In this document: in pieces, positions 1 through 8,269 of the stretch
Layout of the letters: each line of letters opens with the position of its first letter
How positions within the stretch are numbered: the stretch's first letter is position 1
Source: Pseudomonadales bacterium
Lineage (GTDB): Bacteria; Pseudomonadota; Gammaproteobacteria; Pseudomonadales; Azotimanducaceae
NCBI GenBank assembly: GCA_016779385.1
Contig: JADHNT010000013.1
Span: 1-40,191, forward strand
DNA length: 40,191 nucleotides
Reading direction: 5' to 3'
The notes under the pieces: model-generated
What the model saw: the letters and a program-made list of their open reading frames with translations, nothing else
What the model was told of the DNA's origin: nothing
Databases searched by the model: none
Position numbers and translations under genes: made by a program

Positions 1-11
1 GCGTGGGGCCC

Positions 12-1223
12 TTAGAGCCCCAGAACCAGCTTCGCCATGATGTTGCGCTGCACTTCGTTAGACCCCGCATAGATGGAGGCCTTGCGAATGTTGAAGTGAT
101 GCAGCGGCGCCTTAGCAGAGGTCCAGTCGTAGACCGGCTCTTCGTTCATGCCTGCGCTTGGATCCGGGTGGTGGAAGGGAATGCCCTGGGCTCCCACCGT
201 TTCCAGCGCGAGCTCTGCCACCTGCTGCTGGAGCTCCGTGCCCCGGCACTTGAGCATGGATGATTCCGGTCCAACGTTTTGTCCGGAGGACAGGGCGCTC
301 AAGATTCGCAGCTCCGTGAACTCCATGGCGCGGATGGCGATTTCCGTGTCCGCCAGCTTGCGCTGGTAGCCAGGATCAGCAGCAAGGGGCTCGCCGCTGG
401 CTTCGAGCTGGCTGGCATAGCTGCGGATGCGGTCGAGCTTCGCGAGCAGCGCCGGTGCGTAGGCGTTGCCGCGCTCGAACTCGAGGAGGTACTTGGCGTA
501 GGTCCAGCCCTTGCCCTCTTCCCCAATGAGATTTTCCGCCGGGACTTTCACGTTCTCGAAGAAGATCGTGTTGATTTCCTGGTGCCCAGGCGGTGGGTTA
601 TCGATGGTCACGATGGGGTTCACCGTGATGCCTTCGCTCTTCATGTCGATGAGAAGGAAGGAGATCCCATCTTGGCGCTTCTCCTCTTTGGAGGTGCGCA
701 CGAGGCAGAAGATCATGTCGGCGTGCTGGCCCAGGGTGGTCCAGGTTTTCGTGCCGTTGACGATGTAGTGATCGCCTTCGCGCTTTGCCGTGGTCCCGAG
801 GGAGGCAAGGTCCGAGCCGGAGCCGGGCTCGGAATAGCCCTGGCACCACCACACCTTGGAGTCCCGGATATCGGGGAGGTACTTCTCCTTCTGCTCCTGA
901 GAGCCGTACTTCATGATCACCGGCGCCACCATGGTGACCCCAAAGGGCAGCACGCGCGGGGCGCTGGCTTTGGACATCTCAAGGTCGAAGATGTACTTCT
1001 GCGTGGCCGTCCAGCTGGGACCGCCCCACTCCGCCGGCCAGTTCGGCACGGCCCAGCCTTTCTTGGCGAGGCGCTGCTGCCATTCAATCTGAAGGGTCTT
1101 GGACAGGTGCCCGGTGGGGCTGCGCTGCAGCACTTCCCGCATGTCAGGGGTGAGGTTTTCGTCGATAAAGGCCTTAACCTCGGCCTGGAAGGCGAGATCC
1201 TCGGCGGAGAACTCAACGTTCAT
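12..1223 (-). CDS. Acyl-CoA dehydrogenase, PimC-like
   Basis: A 403-residue flavoprotein of the acyl-CoA dehydrogenase family, which oxidises an acyl-CoA thioester to the 2,3-enoyl-CoA and passes electrons to ETF. The N-terminal helical domain holds the WPAEWGG motif, the middle beta domain has YSEPGSGSDLAS, and the C-terminal domain ends with YAGSNEVQRNIMAK, where the glutamate of the usual catalytic-base position lies (NE in place of the common EGT arrangement). The opening residues MNVEFSAEDL resemble large-subunit (pimeloyl-CoA dehydrogenase PimC-like) members, which are often encoded next to a smaller partner; such a partner would lie beyond the left edge. The frame stays open upstream to 1370, but the ATG at 1223 follows a good GAGGGAG ribosome site, so I chose it. 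It is divergent from an MFS transporter, suggesting uptake and oxidation of one substrate. The substrate is unknown. Confidence 0.9.
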   Translation of the reverse strand: MNVEFSAEDLAFQAEVKAFIDENLTPDMREVLQRSPTGHLSKTLQIEWQQRLAKKGWAVPNWPAEWGGPSWTATQKYIFDLEMSKASAPRVLPFGVTMVAPVIMKYGSQEQKEKYLPDIRDSKVWWCQGYSEPGSGSDLASLGTTAKREGDHYIVNGTKTWTTLGQHADMIFCLVRTSKEEKRQDGISFLLIDMKSEGITVNPIVTIDNPPPGHQEINTIFFENVKVPAENLIGEEGKGWTYAKYLLEFERGNAYAPALLAKLDRIRSYASQLEASGEPLAADPGYQRKLADTEIAIRAMEFTELRILSALSSGQNVGPESSMLKCRGTELQQQVAELALETVGAQGIPFHHPDPSAGMNEEPVYDWTSAKAPLHHFNIRKASIYAGSNEVQRNIMAKLVLGL

Positions 1224-1306
1224 AGGTGCTCCCTCGTGGTTAGTCACAGCGGTGCCCGCTTCTCCCGGAGTATACGCAGCGATGTCTTCCTTTGCATTGC
1301 CTTGAC

Positions 1307-1343
1307 CATCGCTTTTTCCCGGGCTAAAAGCTAGAAAGCGATG
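1307..1343. repeat. 9-bp inverted repeat in divergent intergenic region
   Basis: The sequence CATCGCTTT (1307-1315) is repeated exactly in inverted orientation as AAAGCGATG (1335-1343), with a 19-base spacer. It lies in the gap between the acyl-CoA dehydrogenase (leftward) and the MFS gene (rightward), just upstream of the MFS ribosome site. It could be an operator for a dimeric repressor or an mRNA hairpin in the MFS leader. No regulator gene is adjacent. Confidence 0.4.
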
Positions 1344-1368
1344 CGCACCGCATCCGGGGGAGAACAGC

Positions 1369-2700
1369 ATGGCAGAGCAGGCACCGGGGGCCGGCGCTTC
1401 AGCGCAGGGTGATGAGCAGTTTGGGCCCGTTTATCGATGGTATGCGCTGGGGCTGCTCTTCGTTGTTTATATCTTTAACTTCATTGATCGCCAAATCCTC
1501 GGCATTCTGGCCCAGCCCATCAAGGAAGATTTGGGTCTGTCGGATACGCAGATGGGCTTCATGGGGGGCATTGCCTTTGCCCTTTTCTACACCTTTCTGG
1601 GCATTCCCATTGCGCGCCTCGCGGATCGGGGCGTACGCCGAAACATCCTCGCCGTATGTCTTACCATTTGGAGTGGCATGACCGCGCTCTGCGGCCTCGC
1701 GGGAAGCTTTATTCAGCTCCTGGCCTGCCGCATTGGGGTCGCCGTGGGTGAGGCCGGGGGCAGCCCGCCTTCCCACTCCATGATTTCCGATATTTTCCCC
1801 GCCGACCGCCGCGCCACGGCTTTGGGGATTTATGCCCTGGGTATCCCCATGGGCACCATGCTGGGGAATCTAATTGGGGGCTGGATCAACGACGCCTTTG
1901 ATTGGCGCATGGCCTTCTTCCTCGTGGGCATGCCCGGGGTTGGCCTGGCCTTGCTGGTGCGCTTTACGCTTCGGGAGCCGGTGCGTGGGGCCGCCGACGC
2001 CAAGCCCGCGCTTACGGAGGCGCCGAAGGCAGAAACGGCCTTGCCCCCGGTGAAGGACGTTTTCCTGGCCCTCTGGGCGCGGAAAAGTTTCCGCTATATG
2101 GCCATTGGCGGCGGGCTTCATGCGTTCGTGGGCTATGGCGTAGGCTATTGGATCCCCGCCTTCTTCATGCGCACCCACGATTTCACCAGCACGGATATTG
2201 GCACGGCGTTGTTTTGGCTCGGTATTCCGGGCATGGCCGGGACCTTACTTGGGGGCCTCCTAGGGGATCGCTTCGCGAAGCGGGACGTGCGCTGGTACGT
2301 GTGGTTGCCGGGCCTGGCCACGCTCATTTCCGTGCCCTTCGCCTATTACGTATACACCCATGAGGACCCGTGGTTAGGCCTTTGGGTATACGCCATTCCG
2401 ACCTTTCTGGGGTCTTACTATCTGGGCCCGACCTTTTCTCTGGCTCAGAGCCTTGTGGGGCTGCGCATGCGTGCCCTGGCCGCGAGCATTCTGCTCTTCA
2501 TCCTGAACCTCATCGGACTAGGCCTCGGCCCCCAGTTTGTGGGCATCATGAGTGATGTACTGCGGTCGAGCTACGGGGAAGGGTCGCTGCAAATGGCCCT
2601 GGTGATTGTGCTGATCTTCAACGTCCTTTCGACGGGGAGCTACCTGCTAGCGGGCCGGACCCTAAAGGCGGACCTCGCCCGGGCGCATGAGCTGTCCTAA
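1369..2700 (+). CDS. MFS transporter, Spinster-like family
   Basis: A 443-residue major facilitator transporter with about twelve hydrophobic helices. The N-terminal half has the FNFIDRQILGILAQPIKEDL segment and the RLADRGVRRN loop typical of the Spinster-like subgroup (the loop is the MFS motif A position), followed by AVGEAGGSPPSHSMISDIFP in TM4-5. A polar loop near residues 200-225 separates the two six-helix halves. The start ATG follows GGGGGAG at a normal distance. Bacterial Spinster-like carriers often sit beside catabolic genes for aromatic, steroid or other hydrophobic acids; here the partner is the divergent acyl-CoA dehydrogenase. The substrate cannot be read from sequence. Confidence 0.9.
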   Translation: MAEQAPGAGASAQGDEQFGPVYRWYALGLLFVVYIFNFIDRQILGILAQPIKEDLGLSDTQMGFMGGIAFALFYTFLGIPIARLADRGVRRNILAVCLTIWSGMTALCGLAGSFIQLLACRIGVAVGEAGGSPPSHSMISDIFPADRRATALGIYALGIPMGTMLGNLIGGWINDAFDWRMAFFLVGMPGVGLALLVRFTLREPVRGAADAKPALTEAPKAETALPPVKDVFLALWARKSFRYMAIGGGLHAFVGYGVGYWIPAFFMRTHDFTSTDIGTALFWLGIPGMAGTLLGGLLGDRFAKRDVRWYVWLPGLATLISVPFAYYVYTHEDPWLGLWVYAIPTFLGSYYLGPTFSLAQSLVGLRMRALAASILLFILNLIGLGLGPQFVGIMSDVLRSSYGEGSLQMALVIVLIFNVLSTGSYLLAGRTLKADLARAHELS

Positions 2701-2758
2701 GGCGCGGATTGATAGAGCGTGCTAGGACGGGCGGTCTGAGAGAACGTTCTGAGGGGGC

Positions 2759-2795
2759 TAAAAAGGGGAGGACGGCACGGGCCGCCTCCCCTCTA
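2759..2795 (-). terminator. Rho-independent terminator for the small membrane protein operon
   Basis: Read on the minus strand, the stem GGGGAGG/CCTCCCC (2785-2791 with 2765-2771) encloses a second CGGC/GCCG stem separated by a one-base bulge and is followed by five T residues (2760-2764). It lies just downstream of the 55-residue membrane protein stop and would end that transcript. Confidence 0.75.
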
Positions 2796-2799
2796 TGCT

Positions 2800-2967
2800 T
2801 TAATGGCGAGCCTTGGCCAGCGATAGGCCCGTCATCCAGCCAAATACCAAGCCAAATACGCCATAGACTTCGTACTGTCCGGTCCACCAGCCCAAGGCAA
2901 TGCCGGCGGCGAGGCCGATTCCGGTCCACAGTAGAGCAGACGCGCCGCCCTTTCCTTCACTGGCCAT
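2800..2967 (-). CDS. Small two-helix membrane protein (unknown)
   Basis: A 55-residue protein with two likely membrane helices: residues roughly 11-27 (LLWTGIGLAAGIALGWW) and 30-48 (YEVYGVFGLVFGWMTGLSL), with short polar ends and a basic C-terminus (LAKARH). I do not recognise the family. The ATG at 2967 follows GGGAGAACC and is preferred over the upstream ATG at 3006, which has no such site. It is on the same strand as, and 74 bases downstream of, the long acyl-CoA dehydrogenase, and is followed by a clear terminator, so the two may form one transcript. The helix pattern, ribosome site and terminator make it likely to be real despite its size. Confidence 0.65.
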   Translation of the reverse strand: MASEGKGGASALLWTGIGLAAGIALGWWTGQYEVYGVFGLVFGWMTGLSLAKARH

Positions 2968-3041
2968 GCAGGTTCTCCCAGTTGCGGGGCAGCTCCTGCT
3001 GCCCACCGGTTAGGCGCTTTTGGAAAGCGCAATTCGAAGGC

Positions 3042-4715
3042 CTAGGCTAAGAGGGCCCGGCCCACCACCTTCAGCGCGAGGGTTTCCTCGGCGCCTTCAA
3101 AGATCGAGAGTACGCGGGCGTCCACGAAGTAGCGCGAGACGGCCGTTTCTTCCGCGTAGCCCATGCCCCCATGCAGCTGGAGCGCCTCCCGGCAGACCGT
3201 CTCTGCGGCGCGGCAGGCGTAAAGTTTAACGAGGCTCGCTTCCATTTGCCCGTCCCCGGCATCAAGCAGCTTGCCCACTTCCAGGGTCAGCATGCGTGCG
3301 CTTTGCAGGGCCATGGCCATGCGCGCCAACTTGACCTTACTGAGGCCGTAGCGGCTGACGCTTTGCCCGAAGACCGTGCGGTCTTCGCTGTAGCGCAGGG
3401 CCGCTTCGAAGGCGGCCTCCATGAGGCCCGTAGCCCGGGCGGCGGTTTGAATCCGCCCGCCGGAGAAGCCCCGCATTTGGTAGTAGAAGCCCTTCCCGAG
3501 CCCCTCCTCCCCGCCCAGCACGTGGCTATCCGGCACGAAGAAGTCGTCGTAGAACATTTCGTAGGAATGCATGCCTCGGTAGCCCAAGGTGGCAATCGCG
3601 CGCCCGCTCATTTCTCCGCCGCCGGGGCTGCGGTGGGCGAACTCGTGGGCATTCGTGCCAGGCTTCTCTACGAGGAAAAGGGAGAGGCCCCGGTGCCCTG
3701 ACGTCGGGTCCGGGTCCGTGCGGGCCAGCACAAGAATCAGTCCGGCTTTCCCGGCGAAGGTGCACCAGGTCTTGGCGCCGTTCAAGCGCCAGCCGCCTTC
3801 GCAGCGGGTTGCCCGAAGGGCCACGGAGGCAACGTCGGAGCCCGTGCCCGGCTCCGTGACGGAGATCGCCACGAGCGGATCCCCAGCGGCAATGCGCGGA
3901 AGCCAATGGGACTTCTGTTCTTCCGTGCCCCCGGCGATTAGCGCGCGGGCCAAGATCTCCGGCCGAGTGATGAGGCTTCCCGCCGCCCCCAGGGAGGCTT
4001 TGGAGAGGGCCTCCGTGGCTACGATCATGCCCAGCGTGTCCTCTCGATCGTCGGGGAGCAGGCCTCCGAAGCGCTCCGGGACGGACAGCCCAAAGCAGCC
4101 CAGGGCCTTCAACCCCTCGATGATGTCGTCGGGGATAGTGAGGTCTTCCCGATGGATGGTTTCCGCTTGCGGGGCCACTACGTCCCGAGCAAAGCGCTCA
4201 AAGGTGTCGCGCATCATGCTGGTGGCTTCCGGCAGTACCACGGGGCCGAGATCCCCCTTCCGCGCCAGAATCTCCGTTCCCAGTGCCTCCAGGGCGGCGC
4301 GATCGTTCGCCCGCTCGAGCGCTTCATCGATGGCGCCCCTAAAGGGTGCTTCGAAGGCCGCCCGGCTCATGCCGTAATCCCGAGTTCGGGGCCCCACCCG
4401 TTGCCGTAGCTGGGTCAGGGTGTCGGCGATAACGGCTCCGGCCAGGGCCTGGCAGAAGGCCCCATCGCTGCTGCTCTGGGCCGTGGCCCAGTACTGCATA
4501 GCCTTCGCTGCGGAAAGTTCGGCGCGGAAAAAGGCGAGGTCGTAGACCGCGAGCTGATGCTGATCAATAAGGTCTTCCCCGGGGGCAAGCTGCGCGCTTT
4601 GTCCTTTAAGGTACGCAAGAGCGCCGCCGAGGCATGCCTCCATGGCCTGGAGGGCGGCTTCGTAGTGCTTCAGATCCGCGGCCGGGGGCGCGCTTAGGGA
4701 TTCGGCAGTGCTCAC
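3042..4715 (-). CDS. Acyl-CoA dehydrogenase, methylsuccinyl-CoA dehydrogenase-like
   Basis: A 557-residue flavoprotein, about 160 residues longer at the N-terminus than ordinary acyl-CoA dehydrogenases. The extension (residues 1-165) is helical and has the make-up seen in (2S)-methylsuccinyl-CoA dehydrogenase (Mcd) of the ethylmalonyl-CoA pathway, which forms mesaconyl-CoA. The core follows: ERFGG, ISVTEPGTGSDVAS for substrate and flavin contacts, LHGGMGYAEE near the end, then SIFEGAEETLALK, with Glu540 at the usual catalytic-base position. It starts with GTG after AAGGAG. None of the other diagnostic enzymes (Ccr, Ecm, Mcl) is in the window, so the Mcd assignment rests on architecture. It could instead act on another branched acyl-CoA. 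Divergent from the histidine kinase. Confidence 0.85.
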   Translation of the reverse strand: MSTAESLSAPPAADLKHYEAALQAMEACLGGALAYLKGQSAQLAPGEDLIDQHQLAVYDLAFFRAELSAAKAMQYWATAQSSSDGAFCQALAGAVIADTLTQLRQRVGPRTRDYGMSRAAFEAPFRGAIDEALERANDRAALEALGTEILARKGDLGPVVLPEATSMMRDTFERFARDVVAPQAETIHREDLTIPDDIIEGLKALGCFGLSVPERFGGLLPDDREDTLGMIVATEALSKASLGAAGSLITRPEILARALIAGGTEEQKSHWLPRIAAGDPLVAISVTEPGTGSDVASVALRATRCEGGWRLNGAKTWCTFAGKAGLILVLARTDPDPTSGHRGLSLFLVEKPGTNAHEFAHRSPGGGEMSGRAIATLGYRGMHSYEMFYDDFFVPDSHVLGGEEGLGKGFYYQMRGFSGGRIQTAARATGLMEAAFEAALRYSEDRTVFGQSVSRYGLSKVKLARMAMALQSARMLTLEVGKLLDAGDGQMEASLVKLYACRAAETVCREALQLHGGMGYAEETAVSRYFVDARVLSIFEGAEETLALKVVGRALLA

Positions 4716-4798
4716 GGCAGCTCCTTAGCTTTCAGGATTGGGGCTTTAGGATAGCAGGTGGCTCGTCCTCTGCGCTTAGGGAAGCGTATGATTCGCAG

Positions 4799-6343
4799 AT
4801 GAACCAGCCTGCACCCCCTCCTCGCTTTCGCATGGGCATGACCGCCCGGGTCACGGCGGTGGTGATGCTGGTCGCCTCTCTTGTGCTCGTGGTGAATACG
4901 GTGGCCTCCCGCCTTGCCTTTCAGTCCCGCTTTTTGACCTACGTGAATGAGCAGGAAGCGGCCATACTGGAGCGCATGGCGGAACAAATCGCCGAGATCT
5001 ACGGGCGCTACGGTGACTGGGATGCGCTTTCCGAGGCCATTCCGCCGCGGCGGCTCCTCCTCTGGTCGGCCCGGGTTTCCAGCCGAGAGGTACCGGGAAA
5101 TCGCATCGATGCCCTGGTTGATGCCCCGGTAGCGCCCTTCCCTTCAAACGCGTCCCTGGCGGCCCCTCCGGAGAGCATGCTGAGTCCGAGCCGGAGCGAT
5201 CTATCCGGGCCTTCAAGCCGCCCCTTACGACGACCAACGATGTCGCGTTTGGCTCTGATGGACCTGAACGGGGAGGTTCGCGTGCCCGCCCCCATGCAAG
5301 AGCTCGGGGAAGCGGAGGTGCGGCGCCAACCCATTCGCTGGGCCGGCGAGGTGGTGGGCTACATCATGCTCTACCCCGTACGCCGTCTTGATCAGGAAAC
5401 GGATCTGCGCTTCGAAGCAGATCTGCTTCGGACCCTATGGGTCATCGCGGCGCTGATTCTTCTGGTTGCGGGTTTCGCGGGCTGGCGCTTATCGAGAAGC
5501 CTACTGGCGCCGGTGCGGGACCTCGCCTCCGGAGCTAAGGCGCTCGCCGCGGGGCGCTACGGCACACGGCTACGCCTCACCCGTAGCGACGAGTTCGGTG
5601 CCCTTGGTCGGGACTTCAACCGCTTGGCCGAAGCCCTGGGGCAGGCTCGTTCGGCGCGCCGGCGATGGCTCGCGGAGGTTGCCCATGAGCTCAGGACGCC
5701 CCTCACCGTGCTCCGGGGAGAGCTCGAGGCGCTCGAGGATGGCGTACGGCCCCTAACGCCGCAAAATCTTGGGTCCCTGAATACGGAAGTGCGCCAGCTC
5801 GGGCGGCTAGTGGAAGATCTTCATGCCCTCGCCCTTGCCGATGCTGGGGCCCTCGCCTTTGAATACGAGCCTTGTGAGCCTCAGCAGCTACTCGAGGACG
5901 CCTTCGCGCGCCATCAGCGCCGCTTTGAGGAGGCGGGTCTTACGCTCACGCTCGGCGAGGCGCCCGTAGCGCTCTCCCTTTCCCTCGATCCTTTGCGTAT
6001 CGCTCAGCTGCTGGACAACCTGTTAGAAAATGCGCTCCGCTACACCGAAGCGCCCGGGGAGGTGCGCCTCCGTCTAGAGCCGAGGGGTCAGGGGGTGTGC
6101 TTGATTGCGGAGGATTCGGCTCCGGGGGTTAGCAATGACGCCCTCGAGGCTATGTTCACCCGCTTCTGGCGTCAGGAAGCCTCCCGGGCTCGGGCCAGCG
6201 GCGGTGCGGGGCTGGGCCTTGCTATTGTGCGGCGCATTAGCCGCGCTCACGAAGGCGACGCCGTTGCGGAACCCAGCCCCCTCGGGGGCGTTCGCATTTC
6301 GATTTTGCTCCGGACCCAGGAGCCGGAAGGAGGTCGCCCATGA
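4799..6343 (+). CDS. Sensor histidine kinase, BaeS-like
   Basis: A 514-residue membrane histidine kinase. The helix at residues 16-36 and a second at 212-230 flank a periplasmic sensor region of about 175 residues. After these come HAMP (231-285), the dimerisation/phosphoacceptor domain with His296 in EVAHELRTPL, and the ATP-binding domain with LLDNLLENALRY (N-box, 404-415) and GAGLGLAIVRRI (G-box, 469-480). This layout and the close match around the phosphoacceptor resemble BaeS/envelope-stress kinases. It overlaps the response regulator gene by ATGA, so the two are translated together. The frame is open further upstream to 4634, but that would run into the divergent dehydrogenase; the ATG at 4799 gives a normal short cytoplasmic N-terminus. 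Its ribosome site is weak. The signal sensed is unknown. Confidence 0.88.
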   Translation: MNQPAPPPRFRMGMTARVTAVVMLVASLVLVVNTVASRLAFQSRFLTYVNEQEAAILERMAEQIAEIYGRYGDWDALSEAIPPRRLLLWSARVSSREVPGNRIDALVDAPVAPFPSNASLAAPPESMLSPSRSDLSGPSSRPLRRPTMSRLALMDLNGEVRVPAPMQELGEAEVRRQPIRWAGEVVGYIMLYPVRRLDQETDLRFEADLLRTLWVIAALILLVAGFAGWRLSRSLLAPVRDLASGAKALAAGRYGTRLRLTRSDEFGALGRDFNRLAEALGQARSARRRWLAEVAHELRTPLTVLRGELEALEDGVRPLTPQNLGSLNTEVRQLGRLVEDLHALALADAGALAFEYEPCEPQQLLEDAFARHQRRFEEAGLTLTLGEAPVALSLSLDPLRIAQLLDNLLENALRYTEAPGEVRLRLEPRGQGVCLIAEDSAPGVSNDALEAMFTRFWRQEASRARASGGAGLGLAIVRRISRAHEGDAVAEPSPLGGVRISILLRTQEPEGGRP

Positions 6344-7038
6344 ATGGGGCTGCTCGCATCCTCATCGTGGAGGATGAGCCAAAGATTGCACGCCTGGCCG
6401 CGGATTACTTGAATGCGGCAGGTCATGAAACAGTGCTGGTGCACCGCGGGGATGAGGCGGAGGCTCGCTTTCAGGAAGGAGCCTTTGACTTGGTGGTCCT
6501 GGATCTGATGCTCCCCGGGATCGATGGGCTCACCCTGTGCAAATCCTTTCGTGCTCAATCGACCGTGCCCATCATCATGGTGACGGCTCGGGTGGAAGAG
6601 GTAGATCGGCTTTTGGGTCTTGAGGTCGGCGCCGACGATTACCTGTGCAAGCCGTTTAGTCCTCGGGAGCTGGTGGCTCGGGTCAAGGCCCAGCTCCGGC
6701 GCCAGGATTGGGCTCGGGGTACGCCGAAGCGCGGGCTAGATCTTCAGGAGGACGCCCTGCGGGCCGTCTACGAAGGCGCGGCGGTCGATCTTACACGGGT
6801 GGAGTTTCGGATCCTGTCGGCGCTCCTGGCCCAGGAGGGCGTCATCCTGTCCAGGGATCAGCTCATCGCAGCTGCCTACGAGGATCACCGCGTGGTCAGC
6901 GACCGCACCATCGATACGCACATGAAGAATCTGCGGAAGAAGCTCGTGACGGTCATGGGTGACGCCATGGGGATCCGCTCCGTGTACGGGGTGGGCTATC
7001 GCTGGGAAGTAGAACCCCAGGCCCTCGAAAGGGCCTAG
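6340..7038 (+). CDS. Response regulator, OmpR/BaeR family
   Basis: A 232-residue response regulator. The receiver domain (1-120) has the acidic pair in VEDEP (Glu11, Asp12), the phosphorylated Asp55 in VVLDLMLPG, Thr82 and Lys104 in LCKPFSPREL. A winged-helix OmpR-type DNA-binding domain follows (about 130-225), with VDLTRVEFRILSALL, SRDQL and RTIDTHMKNLRKKL and the closing GVGYRWE. Its start codon overlaps the kinase stop, and it is the clear cognate partner. The early RxRxD-like layout and QEDALRAVYEGAAVDLT resemble BaeR. Targets are not identifiable here; the nearest downstream genes are on the opposite strand, so the pair is a self-contained two-gene operon. Confidence 0.92.
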   Translation: MNGAARILIVEDEPKIARLAADYLNAAGHETVLVHRGDEAEARFQEGAFDLVVLDLMLPGIDGLTLCKSFRAQSTVPIIMVTARVEEVDRLLGLEVGADDYLCKPFSPRELVARVKAQLRRQDWARGTPKRGLDLQEDALRAVYEGAAVDLTRVEFRILSALLAQEGVILSRDQLIAAAYEDHRVVSDRTIDTHMKNLRKKLVTVMGDAMGIRSVYGVGYRWEVEPQALERA

Positions 7039-7050
7039 GGCTTAGGGCGC

Positions 7051-8250
7051 TTACTCCGCGGCGCCAATTATGCAGACCGCCGCCACGTTGGACATCGGCG
7101 ATCCCCCAAGGTTGTGGGTCATGCCAATGCGCGGCGCATCTAGCTGCCGGGGACCGGCCCGGTGGGACAGCTGCAGATACATTTCATAGAGCATGCGAAT
7201 CCCCGAGGCCCCGATGGGATGACCGAAGCACTTGAGGCCGCCGTCGATTTGGCAAGGAATGGTGCCCTCCGCATCGTAGAACCCATCAAGCACGTCCGTG
7301 ATGGCCCCGCCCTCGGCGGACAGCTGGAGGTCTTCCATGGTGACCAGCTCCGTGACCGAGAAACAGTCGTGGCACTCGAACATGGAGACTTCTTCCCGGG
7401 GCTTCTTAATTCCCGCTTCCTCATAGGCTTTCCGCGCGGCGATGCGCGTGGTGTGGAAGTAGCTCCCATCCCAACTGTTGTGCCCGGCCTCGCTGCCGTT
7501 GGAGAGGGACAGCTGGAGCGCCTTTACGGTAACGATGCGTTCCTTCCCCAGCTGCTTCGCGATCTCCGGGGTGGTGACGATGCAGGCCGCTGCGCCGTCG
7601 GACACGCCGCAGCAATCGAAGAGCCCCAGGGGCTCGGCAATCATGGGGGCGTTTAAGGCTTGCTCTTCCGTAATGGGCTTGCGCAGGTGCGCTTTGTCGT
7701 TTTTGGCGCCGTTGGCGTGGGACTTCACCGAAATGTGCGCCAGAGCCCGCTTTAGGTCTTTCCGGCTAACGCCGTGCTTTGCGCGGTAGGCCGAGGCCAG
7801 CTGAGCGAAGTTTCCCGGGGCCGAGCCCGTGGCCGCCCACTGGGCATTTAGCGTGCCCCCGAGGCTACCGGGAAGGCCGCCGTAGCCCGTGTCTTTGAGC
7901 TTCTCAACCCCGAGCGCGAGGGCGATATCGCACGCGCCGGAGGCAACCGCATAAACCGCCCCTCGGAAGGCTTCCGAACCGGAGGCGCAGAAGTTTTCTA
8001 CCCGGGTGACCGCGATATTCGGAAGGCGTAGCGCCGTGGCGAGGGGAAGACCGCCCTTGCCGACGTTGATTTCTTCGTAGTGAGTCGAGAACCAGGCGGC
8101 GTCTAGCTGGCTTCCGTCAATGCCCGCATCGAGCAGAGCTTCTTCATACGCCTCCACCATGAGCTCCTCAGCGCCGCTCTCCCAGCGCTCGCCGAAGCGT
8201 GAGCAACCCATACCTAAGATTGCGACCTTATCTTTGATTCCTCGTGCCAT
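7051..8250 (-). CDS. Thiolase, SCP2/SCP-x type
   Basis: A 399-residue thiolase-superfamily enzyme of the SCP2-thiolase branch. The nucleophilic Cys88 is in VENFCASGSEA, His295 in FECHDCFSVTEL (the branch's HDCF replacement for NEAF), and His344 in CFGHPIGASG; THNLGG near residue 379-383 replaces the C-terminal CxG motif of classical thiolases. All catalytic residues expected for carbon-carbon bond cleavage or formation on acyl-CoA are present. It follows the HMGS-like/DUF35 gene by 19 bases on the same strand. SCP2-type thiolases commonly work with DUF35 partners, as in the archaeal thiolase/HMG-CoA synthase complex and benzoylsuccinyl-CoA thiolase. Only 12 bases separate its stop from the convergent response regulator stop. 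The substrate is unknown. Confidence 0.9.
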   Translation of the reverse strand: MARGIKDKVAILGMGCSRFGERWESGAEELMVEAYEEALLDAGIDGSQLDAAWFSTHYEEINVGKGGLPLATALRLPNIAVTRVENFCASGSEAFRGAVYAVASGACDIALALGVEKLKDTGYGGLPGSLGGTLNAQWAATGSAPGNFAQLASAYRAKHGVSRKDLKRALAHISVKSHANGAKNDKAHLRKPITEEQALNAPMIAEPLGLFDCCGVSDGAAACIVTTPEIAKQLGKERIVTVKALQLSLSNGSEAGHNSWDGSYFHTTRIAARKAYEEAGIKKPREEVSMFECHDCFSVTELVTMEDLQLSAEGGAITDVLDGFYDAEGTIPCQIDGGLKCFGHPIGASGIRMLYEMYLQLSHRAGPRQLDAPRIGMTHNLGGSPMSNVAAVCIIGAAE

Positions 8251-8269
8251 TGCCTAGCCCTCCCGCGGT

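Noticed and set aside
2741-2750. 10-bp perfect palindrome AGAACGTTCT just after the MFS gene
   Set aside because: Short, isolated and in a non-promoter position after a stop codon; it does not match a LexA or other site I can name.
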